Below, piece after piece: positions 29,541-37,992 of a stretch of 64,000 nt of DNA. Below the pieces are notes generated by a model. That model was not told the DNA's origin and did not search any database. It was given only the letters and a program-made list of their open reading frames with translations. Position 1 is the first letter of the stretch. Every line of letters begins with the position of its first letter. The DNA is from Thermotogota bacterium. GTDB taxonomy: Bacteria > Thermotogota > Thermotogae > Thermotogales > DSM-5069. Location: assembly GCA_029551145.1 (NCBI GenBank), contig JAKPGA010000004.1:1-64000 (forward strand), given 5' to 3'. The position numbers and the translations under genes are program-made.

Positions 29541-30731
29541 ATGAAAAGGGCCGCAGTATCAATTCTGATCATGACAAACTGTCTATTTTGTTTTGCTGAT
29601 TTTGTCACAGTCTCTGGCACAAAGTTCTTTTTGAACGATGAGAGATTCAGATTCTTAGGCGCAAATTGTTACTATATGCACTACTCAAGCAATGAGGTCA
29701 TAGATGATCTGCTGACCAGCGCAAAACAAATGGGGTTAAGCGTTCTGAGAATCTGGGGTTTTCTCGACGGTGAAGCTCAGTGCAAAGACAAAAAGACCTA
29801 CTTGCACCCTTCTGTTGGTGTGTTTGGACTGTCTGAAGGACTCACTGGTATGAAAGATGGTTTTGAGAGGCTTGACTACATAGTCCACAAAGCGAAGGTT
29901 CTTCAGATAAAACTGATCGTTGTTTTAGTCAACAACTGGGATGACTTCGGTGGGATGAATCAATATGTGACTTGGTTCAAAGGTAAGAGCCACGATGATT
30001 TTTACACAGACGAAAAAATCAAAGAAGAATACAAAAAATATGTCAATCATCTTCTCAACAGAGTGAACATCTACACAGGCATCACATATAAAGATGAACC
30101 GACAATCATGGCGTGGGAACTTGCCAACGAGCCGAGATGTGAATCTGACAAGAGTGGTGGGAAATTGGCAGGGTGGGTCAAAGAAATGAGTGCCTTCATA
30201 AAATCAGTCGACAGGAATCATCTTGTGAGCGTCGGAGATGAGGGGTTTTTCAACGTATCTTCGCATCTGCAATCATATGGTGGCTTTGCATCATGGACGT
30301 ACTCGGGTTTTTCGGGTGTTGATTGGGAAAAACTCCTTGAGGTCCAGTCTGTGGATTTTGCAACTTTTCATCTATATCCAACTCAGTGGGGAGTTCCCGA
30401 GCGAGAAATCCTGTCTTATGGTTTGAAGTGGATAGAAGATCACATCAAAGTGGCGAAGAGTTTCTCAAAGCCCATCGTACTTGAAGAGTTCGGTGTACAT
30501 AAGTCTGTGAGAGAGCGAGCCCAGATCTACAAGCTCTGGCTGGATAGATTCTACGATCTCGATGGCGATGGAGCAATCTTTTGGATGCTCGCGGCGAAAG
30601 GCGAAGGCAAGGATATAGATTCAGACGGTTGTTTCCCAGACTACGACGGTTTTCGAATACTGAATGATTCTACATTTGAGGCTGAGTTGTTCAGAGAGAC
30701 AGCAAAAGCCGTTGGGGGGAGTCTCAATTGA
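29541..30731 (+). CDS. GH5 endo-beta-1,4-mannanase (secreted)
   Basis: A 396-residue enzyme with signal peptide KRAAVSILIMTNCLFCFA and a GH5 barrel: FRFLGANCYYMHY, VLRIWGF, the acid/base Glu197 in AWELANEPRC, HLYPTQW and nucleophile Glu316 in VLEEFGVH. The pattern fits the GH5 subfamily 7 mannanases of Thermotogales. It cuts beta-mannan or glucomannan outside the cell. ATG 29541 is two bases after the GH12 stop; earlier GTG codons at 29529/29532 would put extra residues before the signal peptide. Confidence 0.92.
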   Translation: MKRAAVSILIMTNCLFCFADFVTVSGTKFFLNDERFRFLGANCYYMHYSSNEVIDDLLTSAKQMGLSVLRIWGFLDGEAQCKDKKTYLHPSVGVFGLSEGLTGMKDGFERLDYIVHKAKVLQIKLIVVLVNNWDDFGGMNQYVTWFKGKSHDDFYTDEKIKEEYKKYVNHLLNRVNIYTGITYKDEPTIMAWELANEPRCESDKSGGKLAGWVKEMSAFIKSVDRNHLVSVGDEGFFNVSSHLQSYGGFASWTYSGFSGVDWEKLLEVQSVDFATFHLYPTQWGVPEREILSYGLKWIEDHIKVAKSFSKPIVLEEFGVHKSVRERAQIYKLWLDRFYDLDGDGAIFWMLAAKGEGKDIDSDGCFPDYDGFRILNDSTFEAELFRETAKAVGGSLN

Positions 30732-31711
30732 GGATAGAAGTTTTTCACGATCCTTTGGACAATATACCGTGGGAAGAAAGGCCCGCAGGATGCACGAGCG
30801 TTCTGTGGAGAAGCAGTAAGAATCCAATCTTAGGCAGAAATCCTGTCAGAAATGGGAGCAGAGTCTTCAATTCTGCTGTCACGAATTTCAAATCGGGTTT
30901 TGTTGGAGTCTTCAGAGTTGATCACAAAGATGGCAGGCCACAATTACACGTTGGTTTCAGTGAAGATGGCTTCAACTGGAAACTACGGGAAGAGGACATC
31001 GAGTGGGTTAGCGAGTCTGGCAAACCATTTCCCACCTTTTATGCTTATGATCCGAGGCTTGTCAGGATTGAGGATACCTATTACATAACTTTCTGTACCG
31101 ATGATCATGGGCCAACGATCGGAGTTGGAATGACCAAAGACTTTGAAAGGTTCACCAGACTCCCAAATGCCTTTGTACCGTTCAACAGAAATGGCGTTTT
31201 GTTTCCAAAAAAGATAAATGGCAAATACCTGATGTTGAACAGACCAAGCGATATGGGACACACACCTTTTGGAGACATCTTTTTGAGTGAGAGCGACGAC
31301 ATGATTCATTGGGGCAATCACAGGTGGGTGATGGGAAGAAGTTCACACAACTGGTGGGAAAATCTGAAGATAGGGACAGGACCAGTTCCTTTGCAGACCA
31401 GTGAAGGATGGCTTCTAATCTACCACGGTGTTACACTCACTTGCAACGGTTATGTGTACAGCTTTGGCGGTGCACTGTTAGATCTAAAAGATCCATCGAA
31501 GGTGCTCTATCGATGCAAAGATTATCTGATGACACCCGAGGCAGATTACGAGACTTGCGGCTTTGTACCGAACGTCGTCTTTCCGTGTGCATTGCTGTGC
31601 GATCCTTCAACAAACAGAGTGGCGATTTATTACGGTGCCGCTGATACGCATGTCGCTGTTGCCTTTGGTTATTTAGACGAAATCATCGATTATGTGAAGG
31701 GAAACCACTGA
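30728..31711 (+). CDS. GH130 beta-mannoside phosphorylase
   Basis: A 327-residue five-bladed propeller protein of family GH130: SKNPILGRNPVRNGSRVFNS, then FYAYDPRLVRIEDTYYITF with the catalytic Asp, VLFPKKINGKYLMLNRP and TGPVPLQTSEGWLLIYHG. Such enzymes phosphorolyse beta-1,4-mannobiose or longer mannosides to mannose-1-phosphate. No signal peptide, so cytoplasmic. TTG start overlaps the mannanase stop as TTGA. It should process what the downstream importer delivers. Confidence 0.92.
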   Translation: MRIEVFHDPLDNIPWEERPAGCTSVLWRSSKNPILGRNPVRNGSRVFNSAVTNFKSGFVGVFRVDHKDGRPQLHVGFSEDGFNWKLREEDIEWVSESGKPFPTFYAYDPRLVRIEDTYYITFCTDDHGPTIGVGMTKDFERFTRLPNAFVPFNRNGVLFPKKINGKYLMLNRPSDMGHTPFGDIFLSESDDMIHWGNHRWVMGRSSHNWWENLKIGTGPVPLQTSEGWLLIYHGVTLTCNGYVYSFGGALLDLKDPSKVLYRCKDYLMTPEADYETCGFVPNVVFPCALLCDPSTNRVAIYYGAADTHVAVAFGYLDEIIDYVKGNH

Positions 31712-31726
31712 AAGGGGGATGGTTGT

Positions 31727-33403
31727 ATGAAGAAGTGGTTTGTTGTGGTCTTTGCGCTCGTAGCAATTGCGATTTTTGCTCAGGGTTTTGAGAGAAACCA
31801 AACGGTGTACATTGGAGGAAGTCTCTGGTCACCTCCATCTAACTGGAACCCATTCACATCGTGGAACGCAGTCGCTGGTACCATAGGCTTGGTCTATGAG
31901 ACGCTGTTTCTGTACGATCCATTGGTTGGTCAATTTGAGCCGTGGCTGGCAGAAAGTGGCGAGTGGGTCAAACCAGACACCTTCAGAGTCAAACTGAGAA
32001 ATAACCTCACATGGCAAGATGGAAAGCAACTGACTATCGATGACATCATATTCACCTTCGAGCTCGGGAAAAAGTTCTCGGGTATTAATTACAGCCCCAT
32101 TTGGAATTGGCTCAGCCGCATTGAAAAAGTCGACAGCAGGACGATTGATTTTATCTTCTCGGATCCACGTTACCAAGAATGGGGTCAGCAACTGATCAGT
32201 ATAGCAATAGTTCCAAAACACATCTGGGAAGGTAAAAGTGAGGCAGATATTCTACAGGGCGCGAATGAAAAACCCGTCGGCTCTGGCAGTTATTATGTCG
32301 AGAGCTGGGCTGATGATCGAAATGTGTTCAGAAAGAATGCCAACTGGTGGGGCATAAAAGAGCTCGGCTTGAACCCGAAACCCGAAAGGGTTGTCGTACT
32401 AAGAGTTTTGAGCAACAACGTAGCGGTTGGAATGTTGATGAAAGGCGAACTTGACTGGAGTAACTTTTTCTTGCCGGGAATCCCAATACTGCAAAAATCG
32501 TATGGAATTCATACATGGTTCAAAGAACCGCCATACATGTTGCCAGCCAATACTACTGGCATATTCTTGAACGTCAGAAAATACCCACTGAGCGTGGTGG
32601 AGCTCAGAAGAGCTATGGCTTACGCGATTGATCCCAACAAAATCGTTGATAGGGCATTTGAGAAGATGGTAACTGCCTCCAATGCAGCAGGCATAATGCC
32701 AGTACCAGGGTGGATGAAGTACTATCCCGATGAAACAGTACAAAAGTATGGCTTCAAATACGACCCAGAAAAGGCAAAGGCTATTCTCGATGAAATTGGT
32801 TTCAAAGACATAAACAAAGATGGGTTCAGAGAAGATGCACAAGGCAGACCTTTCAAACTGACGATTGAATGTCCGTATGGCTGGACAGACTGGATGGTGT
32901 CGATACAGTCAATAGCGGAAGACTTGAGAAAGGTTGGTCTGAATGTTGAACCGATCTACCCCGATGCGTCGAAGTACAACGATGATCTCTACGGTGGAAA
33001 ATTCGATATCATATTGAACAACTATGTCACAGGTGTGTCGAGTACGATCTGGTCCTATTTCAACGCCGTTTTCTATCCCGATGCCGTTAATGCTGACTAT
33101 TCTTATTCGGGTAACTTCGGCAAGTACCATAACCCAGAGGTAGCAACACTGCTCGATGAGCTCAATCGAACATCGTCAAATGACCAAGCGAAAATGAAAG
33201 AACTTGTGGCCCAGCTGTCAGAAATTTTGCTGAAAGATCTGCCCTTCATACCTTTGTGGTACAACGGTGCATGGTTCCAAGCCTCAAGCGATGTCTGGAG
33301 CAACTGGCCTGACACCAGCAATCCTTATGCCTGGCCAATAGGTTGGGCTGGTCACTGGCAGCTCGGTGGAATCAAGGTCTTGTTCAATATCGAGGCCAAA
33401 TGA
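31727..33403 (+). CDS. ABC transporter substrate-binding protein, family 5 (predicted manno-oligosaccharide)
   Basis: A 558-residue secreted binding protein: signal peptide KKWFVVVFALVAIAIFAQG, the family-5 features FRVKLRNNLTWQDGKQLTIDDIIFTFELGKK and GSGSYYVESW, and LRRAMAYAIDPNKIV. Family 5 was named for peptides, but in Thermotogales many members bind beta-linked oligosaccharides. Neighbouring mannanase and GH130 genes point to manno- or gluco-oligosaccharides. ATG follows AAAGGGGGATGGTTGT. Confidence 0.92.
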   Translation: MKKWFVVVFALVAIAIFAQGFERNQTVYIGGSLWSPPSNWNPFTSWNAVAGTIGLVYETLFLYDPLVGQFEPWLAESGEWVKPDTFRVKLRNNLTWQDGKQLTIDDIIFTFELGKKFSGINYSPIWNWLSRIEKVDSRTIDFIFSDPRYQEWGQQLISIAIVPKHIWEGKSEADILQGANEKPVGSGSYYVESWADDRNVFRKNANWWGIKELGLNPKPERVVVLRVLSNNVAVGMLMKGELDWSNFFLPGIPILQKSYGIHTWFKEPPYMLPANTTGIFLNVRKYPLSVVELRRAMAYAIDPNKIVDRAFEKMVTASNAAGIMPVPGWMKYYPDETVQKYGFKYDPEKAKAILDEIGFKDINKDGFREDAQGRPFKLTIECPYGWTDWMVSIQSIAEDLRKVGLNVEPIYPDASKYNDDLYGGKFDIILNNYVTGVSSTIWSYFNAVFYPDAVNADYSYSGNFGKYHNPEVATLLDELNRTSSNDQAKMKELVAQLSEILLKDLPFIPLWYNGAWFQASSDVWSNWPDTSNPYAWPIGWAGHWQLGGIKVLFNIEAK

Positions 33404-33409
33404 ACTTTT

Positions 33410-33427
33410 CCCGCCCGAAAGGGCGGG
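33410..33427 (+). terminator. Intercistronic hairpin after the family-5 binding protein gene
   Basis: CCCGCCC-GAAA-GGGCGGG, a seven-base GC stem with a stable GAAA tetraloop, six bases after the stop, followed by ATTGTTCTG. A weak tail suggests partial termination or mRNA stabilisation, so permeases are made at lower level. Confidence 0.65.
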
Positions 33428-33447
33428 ATTGTTCTGAGGTGATCTTT

Positions 33448-34437
33448 CTGAGAAAATACCTGTTAAAAAAGATTTTGATCTATGTGCTGACATTCTTTTT
33501 CGCTGCCACCATAAACTGGGCAATACCAAGATTCATGCCAGGCAATCCAATACATTTTCTGATAGCACGATTTGCAACTCTTCCTGAGTCTGCAAAGGTG
33601 TTGCAGAGTTATTTCACTCAAGCCTTTGGCTTGGACAGACCATTAATGGAACAATACGTGAATTTCTGGAGAGCTTTCTTCAAAGGTGATTTGGGCATAA
33701 GTATCTATCTATACCCACAACCCGTCTTGAAGGTGATACTCAGATCGTTGCCCTACACCGTTCTGCTATTGCTTCCAGCCATCATAGTGAGTTTTGTCAT
33801 TGGCAACAGATTTGGCGCCTTCGTAGCAAGAAAGAAATACCTTGACAACATCGCACTGCCGATTTTCTACACATTGACGGCGGCACCTTATTTCTGGTTT
33901 GGTATTCTGCTTGCTTGGCTCTTTGGAGTAGTTCTCAAGGTCTTTCCCATCGCTGGCGCTTACAGTTTTGCGATGACACCATCGTTCAGCTGGCGGTTCG
34001 TTTCGAATTATCTATATCACTGGATTCTTCCGTTCAGCAGTTTGGTTTTAGTGATGCTTGGAGGATGGGCAATAGGAATGAGGAACATGATCATCTACGA
34101 ACTCGAAGCGAATTATTCAAGATACATGGAGGCTCTTGGAAGTTCCCAGAGCTTGATAAGGCGTTATGCATATAGAAACGCAATACTTCCACAGGTCACA
34201 GGACTCGCGATACAGCTTGGTACTGCCGTTGCTGGCACTCTAACCACCGAGATCGTTTTTTCATATCCAGGGATAGGTTACATTCTCATGCAAGGAATAC
34301 TGAATCAGGATTACTTCTTGATACAGGGTTGTTTTCTGTTCATTATCGTCGGTGTTTTGATAGCCAATTTCATAGTGGACATACTCTACTTGATCATAGA
34401 TCCCAGAATACGAAAGTCATACACAGGAGAGATATAG
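33448..34437 (+). CDS. ABC oligosaccharide/oligopeptide permease DppB-like, possible CTG start
   Basis: A permease of about 329 residues: first helix ILIYVLTFFFAATINWAIPRFMPG, then five further helices and the permease loop LEANYSRYMEALGSSQSLIRRYAYRNAILPQ. The open frame runs far upstream inside the binding-protein gene, but coding begins after the hairpin. CTG at 33448 gives LRKYLLKKI and lies five bases after GAGGTGA; GTG at 33439 is inside that ribosome site and so less likely. It is part of the mannan importer. Confidence 0.9.
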   Translation: MRKYLLKKILIYVLTFFFAATINWAIPRFMPGNPIHFLIARFATLPESAKVLQSYFTQAFGLDRPLMEQYVNFWRAFFKGDLGISIYLYPQPVLKVILRSLPYTVLLLLPAIIVSFVIGNRFGAFVARKKYLDNIALPIFYTLTAAPYFWFGILLAWLFGVVLKVFPIAGAYSFAMTPSFSWRFVSNYLYHWILPFSSLVLVMLGGWAIGMRNMIIYELEANYSRYMEALGSSQSLIRRYAYRNAILPQVTGLAIQLGTAVAGTLTTEIVFSYPGIGYILMQGILNQDYFLIQGCFLFIIVGVLIANFIVDILYLIIDPRIRKSYTGEI

Positions 34438-34438
34438 T

Positions 34439-35284
34439 ATGAATCTGAAGGAATTTGTCTATTTCTTTCTTCGCAACAAGAAGATTATTACAGCGTTGTG
34501 CATTCTTGGTCTTCTCGCACTTGTATCGATCTTTGGTCCATTTTTGACATCCTACGATCCGCTTGAGTTTGCAAGTGCACCATACCAGCCACCTAACAGA
34601 CAACATTGGCTTGGTACAAACACATTTGGTCAGGATCTTTTCACCCAGACCGTTTATGGGCTGAGGAGTTCACTTTTGGTAGGTCTTTTCGGTGGCGGCT
34701 TGGCAACAATCATCGGGCTTATCATAGGATTCTTGGCGGGTTACAGAGGAGGATGGTTCGACGAGATCTTGATGATGTTAACCAACATATTGATGGTCAT
34801 TCCAACATTGGCGTTGCTCATAATCATCGCCGCTTATCTCCCATACAGAGGTGTTTTGATACAGAGCGTGATAATAGGTCTAACTGCATGGCCTTGGACT
34901 GCGAGGGCTGTCAGGGCGCAGACCCTGTCTTTGAAAACCCGTGAGTTTGTGGATCTTGCCCGAATCACGGCAACAAGATCTTCCAAGATAATCTTCCAAG
35001 AGATAATGCCGAACATGATGTCCTACGTTTTCATGGTTTTCATACTCCAGTTCGGTGGCGCGATACTTGCCGCAACTGGTCTGGATTTCATCGGGCTTGG
35101 ACCCACAAGGGGCATTTCGTTGGGTATCATGCTACAGCAAGCAACTTTGTGGAATGCAATTCAGCTTGGTATGTGGTGGTGGGTGGTGACACCAGGTGCG
35201 CTTATAACTCTTGTCGTTGCAACTCTGTATATCATGAACACAGGCCTGGACGAAGTGTTCAACCCGAGATTGAGGGAGATGTGA
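34439..35284 (+). CDS. ABC oligosaccharide/oligopeptide permease DppC-like
   Basis: A 281-residue permease with the DppC N-terminal pattern (DPLEFASAPYQPPNRQHWLGTNTFGQDLFTQ split over the first loop) and the EAA loop VDLARITATRSSKIIFQEIMP. Second membrane half of the predicted manno-oligosaccharide importer. ATG follows the upstream stop by one base. Confidence 0.94.
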   Translation: MNLKEFVYFFLRNKKIITALCILGLLALVSIFGPFLTSYDPLEFASAPYQPPNRQHWLGTNTFGQDLFTQTVYGLRSSLLVGLFGGGLATIIGLIIGFLAGYRGGWFDEILMMLTNILMVIPTLALLIIIAAYLPYRGVLIQSVIIGLTAWPWTARAVRAQTLSLKTREFVDLARITATRSSKIIFQEIMPNMMSYVFMVFILQFGGAILAATGLDFIGLGPTRGISLGIMLQQATLWNAIQLGMWWWVVTPGALITLVVATLYIMNTGLDEVFNPRLREM

Positions 35285-35288
35285 GCTT

Positions 35289-36254
35289 GTGGAGATTCTT
35301 CAGGTAAAAGATCTCAAGCTTTACTACAAAACCCTTTACGGTATGGCAAAGGCTGTGGATGGTGTTTCTTTCACAGTTAGAAAAGGTGAAACACTCGGAA
35401 TAGCTGGAGAATCTGGTTGTGGTAAGACCACACTTGGCTTGGGTCTGGTATTGCGTAAACCGCCGATGGTGTGGTGCGGTGGACAAGCCTTCATAGAAGA
35501 TACTGACTTGATGAACCTCGACGAAAAATCGATGAGGAAATTGAGATACGAGAAAATCTCGATAATCCCGCAGTATGCAATGGATGCTCTAAATCCCACG
35601 AAAAAGATCAGGCAGATCATTCAAGATTTGTTAAAAGAACACAAGCAAAGATACGAAGAAAAACAAGAACTTCTCACAGAAAGATTGACGTTGATCAACC
35701 TGAACAAGAAAATTCTGGATATGTATCCCATAGAACTTTCAGGTGGTATGCGCCAGAGATTAGTGATGGTGATATCAACTCTTCTGAATCCAAAGCTTTT
35801 GATATCAGATGAAATAACATCTGCGTTGGACGTGAGTACACAGAAAACTGTGATTCAAACACTCTATCAGATGAAAAAGAAGGGGTTCATGGACTCTTTG
35901 ATTTTCATCACACACGATCTATCTTTGCTTTATCAGATTGCAGATAGAGTGATGATCATGTACGCAGGAAAGGTTGCGGAGATCGGTGAGATACAAGATA
36001 TCGTGGATAATCCGCTTCATCCTTATACGAGGGCGCTGATCGGTTCGCTCCCAAGAATAGGCGTTAGATACCATGAAACAAAACTGAAGGGTATTCACGG
36101 CTATCCACCAAATCTCTTGAAAATCGGGCCGGCTTGTAGATTCAAAGAAAGATGTCCCATGGCATTCAATAAATGTGAAGAAAATCCTCCTATTTTCAGG
36201 GTAAACGCGCAAGAAGTGGCGTGCTGGCTGTACGAAGAAGGTGAGAGAGTTTGA
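35289..36254 (+). CDS. ABC transporter ATPase, OppD-like
   Basis: The 321-residue ATPase has Walker A GESGCGKTTLG, Q-loop near IIPQYAMDALNP, signature LSGGMRQR, Walker B LLISDEITSALD and H-loop ITHD. The C-terminal extension has the Opp-type Cys-rich motif (GPACRFKERCPMAFNKC). It drives the importer together with the next gene. GTG start four bases after the DppC-like gene. Confidence 0.95.
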   Translation: MEILQVKDLKLYYKTLYGMAKAVDGVSFTVRKGETLGIAGESGCGKTTLGLGLVLRKPPMVWCGGQAFIEDTDLMNLDEKSMRKLRYEKISIIPQYAMDALNPTKKIRQIIQDLLKEHKQRYEEKQELLTERLTLINLNKKILDMYPIELSGGMRQRLVMVISTLLNPKLLISDEITSALDVSTQKTVIQTLYQMKKKGFMDSLIFITHDLSLLYQIADRVMIMYAGKVAEIGEIQDIVDNPLHPYTRALIGSLPRIGVRYHETKLKGIHGYPPNLLKIGPACRFKERCPMAFNKCEENPPIFRVNAQEVACWLYEEGERV

Positions 36255-37177
36255 AGTTGCTTTCATTGGTGAAAGTGGTGAAAGATTTCCCTCTTGGCAT
36301 TCTTGGTAGAGAAAGAATAAGGGCAGTTGACAGGGTCTCTTTTGACGTATACGATTCAGCGATATTTGCACTCATTGGTGAGAGTGGTAGCGGCAAGACC
36401 ACCATCGGTAAGCTGATCCTCGGACTTCTGAAGCCCACATCTGGTGAGATTATATTCAATGGGCAAAATGTTTCAAAACTTCTTGAAGACCCAGAGAAAT
36501 ACTATAGAAATGTTCAAGGTATCTTTCAAGATCCTTTTTCAGCACTCAATCCAGTGAAAAGGATCGGACAATTTCTTGAGAGACCTTTGAAGATATTCAA
36601 GATACCTGATGTCAAAAAGAGATTGAAGGAGGTTCTCAGCGAAGTTGAGCTACCATTTGATAGTGTTGAAAAGTACCCGCATGAGCTCTCTGGAGGACAG
36701 AGACAGAGGGTAGTCATAGCGCGATCTATCATCACAAGACCAAAGATAATACTCGCAGATGAACCTACCTCAATGCTTGATGTATCTATAAAGGCTTCGA
36801 TACTGAATTTGATCTTGAGGCTGAGAGATGATTACTCCGTTTCTTTCATACACGTAACACATGATCTGGCATCCGCAAAGTATATTTCTGATAGAATCGC
36901 AGTTATGTACGCTGGACAAATCATCGAGGAAGGCTATGCGAGAGATTTAGTAGATGATCCTCTTCACCCATATACTAAACTGCTCAGGTCCGCGGCACCG
37001 GATCCCAACAAATCCATTGCCAAGATTGGACAGACAGGAGAACCACCAGATCTGATTGCTCTGCCAAATGGATGTGCTTTCAAACCAAGATGCCCCTACG
37101 CTTCTAAGGAATGTTCGAGTTTTGACCAAATGATCGAAAAGGATGGCAGAAAGGTGCGGTGCATCTTATACAGGTGA
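36251..37177 (+). CDS. ABC transporter ATPase, OppF-like
   Basis: A 308-residue ATPase with Walker A GESGSGKTTIG, signature LSGGQRQR, Walker B ILADEPTSMLD and H-loop VTHD, and the C-terminal CAFKPRCPYASKEC motif. Pairs with the OppD-like subunit. TTG start overlaps the upstream stop as TTGA. It is the last gene of the mannan cluster. Confidence 0.95.
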   Translation: MKLLSLVKVVKDFPLGILGRERIRAVDRVSFDVYDSAIFALIGESGSGKTTIGKLILGLLKPTSGEIIFNGQNVSKLLEDPEKYYRNVQGIFQDPFSALNPVKRIGQFLERPLKIFKIPDVKKRLKEVLSEVELPFDSVEKYPHELSGGQRQRVVIARSIITRPKIILADEPTSMLDVSIKASILNLILRLRDDYSVSFIHVTHDLASAKYISDRIAVMYAGQIIEEGYARDLVDDPLHPYTKLLRSAAPDPNKSIAKIGQTGEPPDLIALPNGCAFKPRCPYASKECSSFDQMIEKDGRKVRCILYR

Positions 37178-37253
37178 GCCTTGGCGTTTTTGCGCAGACT
37201 ACAAACCAGATCCAGAGCTGGTTGAACACTATGAAAGGCTGTATCAAATGTAG
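37170..37253 (+). pseudogene. Possible remnant of the C-terminus of an FGGY sugar kinase
   Basis: A short open frame ends at TAG 37251 and reads ADYKPDPELVEHYERLYQM at its C-terminus. This looks like the end of xylulokinase-type FGGY kinases (K-P-D-P-x-x-x-x-x-Y-x-x-x-Y). The frame runs into the end of the OppF-like gene in another phase, so nothing of the kinase body is left. If right, a deletion joined the transporter operon to a lost kinase gene. The match is short and from memory. Confidence 0.4.
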
Positions 37254-37461
37254 CTTGATGGCTTACGATGAGGTTTTGAGAAGTTATATTCAACAAAGTT
37301 CTATCTTAGCGATCTATTGTAAGAAATATTGATTTTCGTGTGTATAGATCTCTGTGGATCGATATTTTGGACGTTCAGGTAGTTGAGTAAAATCGTATTA
37401 TATATAATGGAAGGCGCCTACCAGGATCTTGGTGAAAAGTACTCCGTACATTGGCATAGGT
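37254..37461. other. Intergenic stretch after the mannan cluster
   Basis: About 210 bases between convergent ends. It includes the AT-rich segment with TATAAT at 37403-37408 and a TTGAGT 14 bases before it (spacing too short for a normal promoter), and downstream short dyads around 37420-37455 (ACCAGGATCTTGGT, AGTACTCCGTACA). No terminator with a T tract and no gene is evident. Confidence 0.4.
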
Positions 37462-37992
37462 CTAATCTTTTGGTTTTCTTTCCAAAAGGATGAGTTCTGT
37501 GTCTGAGTACCTTTTTGATTTGAGTAGATTGAATCTATCTGGTAAAGTGAATCTTTCTGAAGCTGATTTTTCCACAATGATTATCTCTCCTATGTGATCT
37601 TTCTGTGATAATGTATCAAGGAGTACTTGAACAAAGCCCATGTTGTACGGAGGATCTGCAAAGACTATATCAAAGGAGTCTATGCATGAGTTGAGAAATC
37701 TTCTGAAATCTGAATTCACAATGTTTATCTTTACTCCAAGTTTTCTTGAATTCTCAATAACTGTGTTTACAGATTTTCTTGATATATCAACAGCAACAAC
37801 GTTTTTAGCACCACGACTTATAGCTTCAAAGGATACTATCGCACTGCCACAGAAAAGTTCCAAAAAGCTTTTTTCAGAAACATCTATTATGTTGAAGATA
37901 GCCTGTCTCACAAGCGATGTGGTGTATCTTGTTCTTTTATCTGCAACTGTTTTCAATTCCCTCCCTTTGAAAGTACCACCTGTTATCCTCAT
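37462..37992 (-). CDS. rsmD: 16S rRNA (guanine966-N2)-methyltransferase RsmD
   Basis: A 176-residue SAM-dependent methyltransferase: N-terminal MRITGGTFKGRELK typical of RsmD, SAM motif FLELFCGSAIVSFEAISRGA, and catalytic motif FADPPYNMGF. It modifies G966 of 16S rRNA. Its start overlaps the end of the GPH symporter gene by four bases, although there is no clear functional link. Confidence 0.93.
   Translation of the reverse strand: MRITGGTFKGRELKTVADKRTRYTTSLVRQAIFNIIDVSEKSFLELFCGSAIVSFEAISRGAKNVVAVDISRKSVNTVIENSRKLGVKINIVNSDFRRFLNSCIDSFDIVFADPPYNMGFVQVLLDTLSQKDHIGEIIIVEKSASERFTLPDRFNLLKSKRYSDTELILLERKPKD

Noticed and set aside
31727-37177. Importer as an oligopeptide transporter
   Set aside because: Family-5 and Opp-type parts allow this, but cotranscription with GH12, GH5 and GH130 points to sugars. 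It cannot be excluded for the second importer at 60045-64000.
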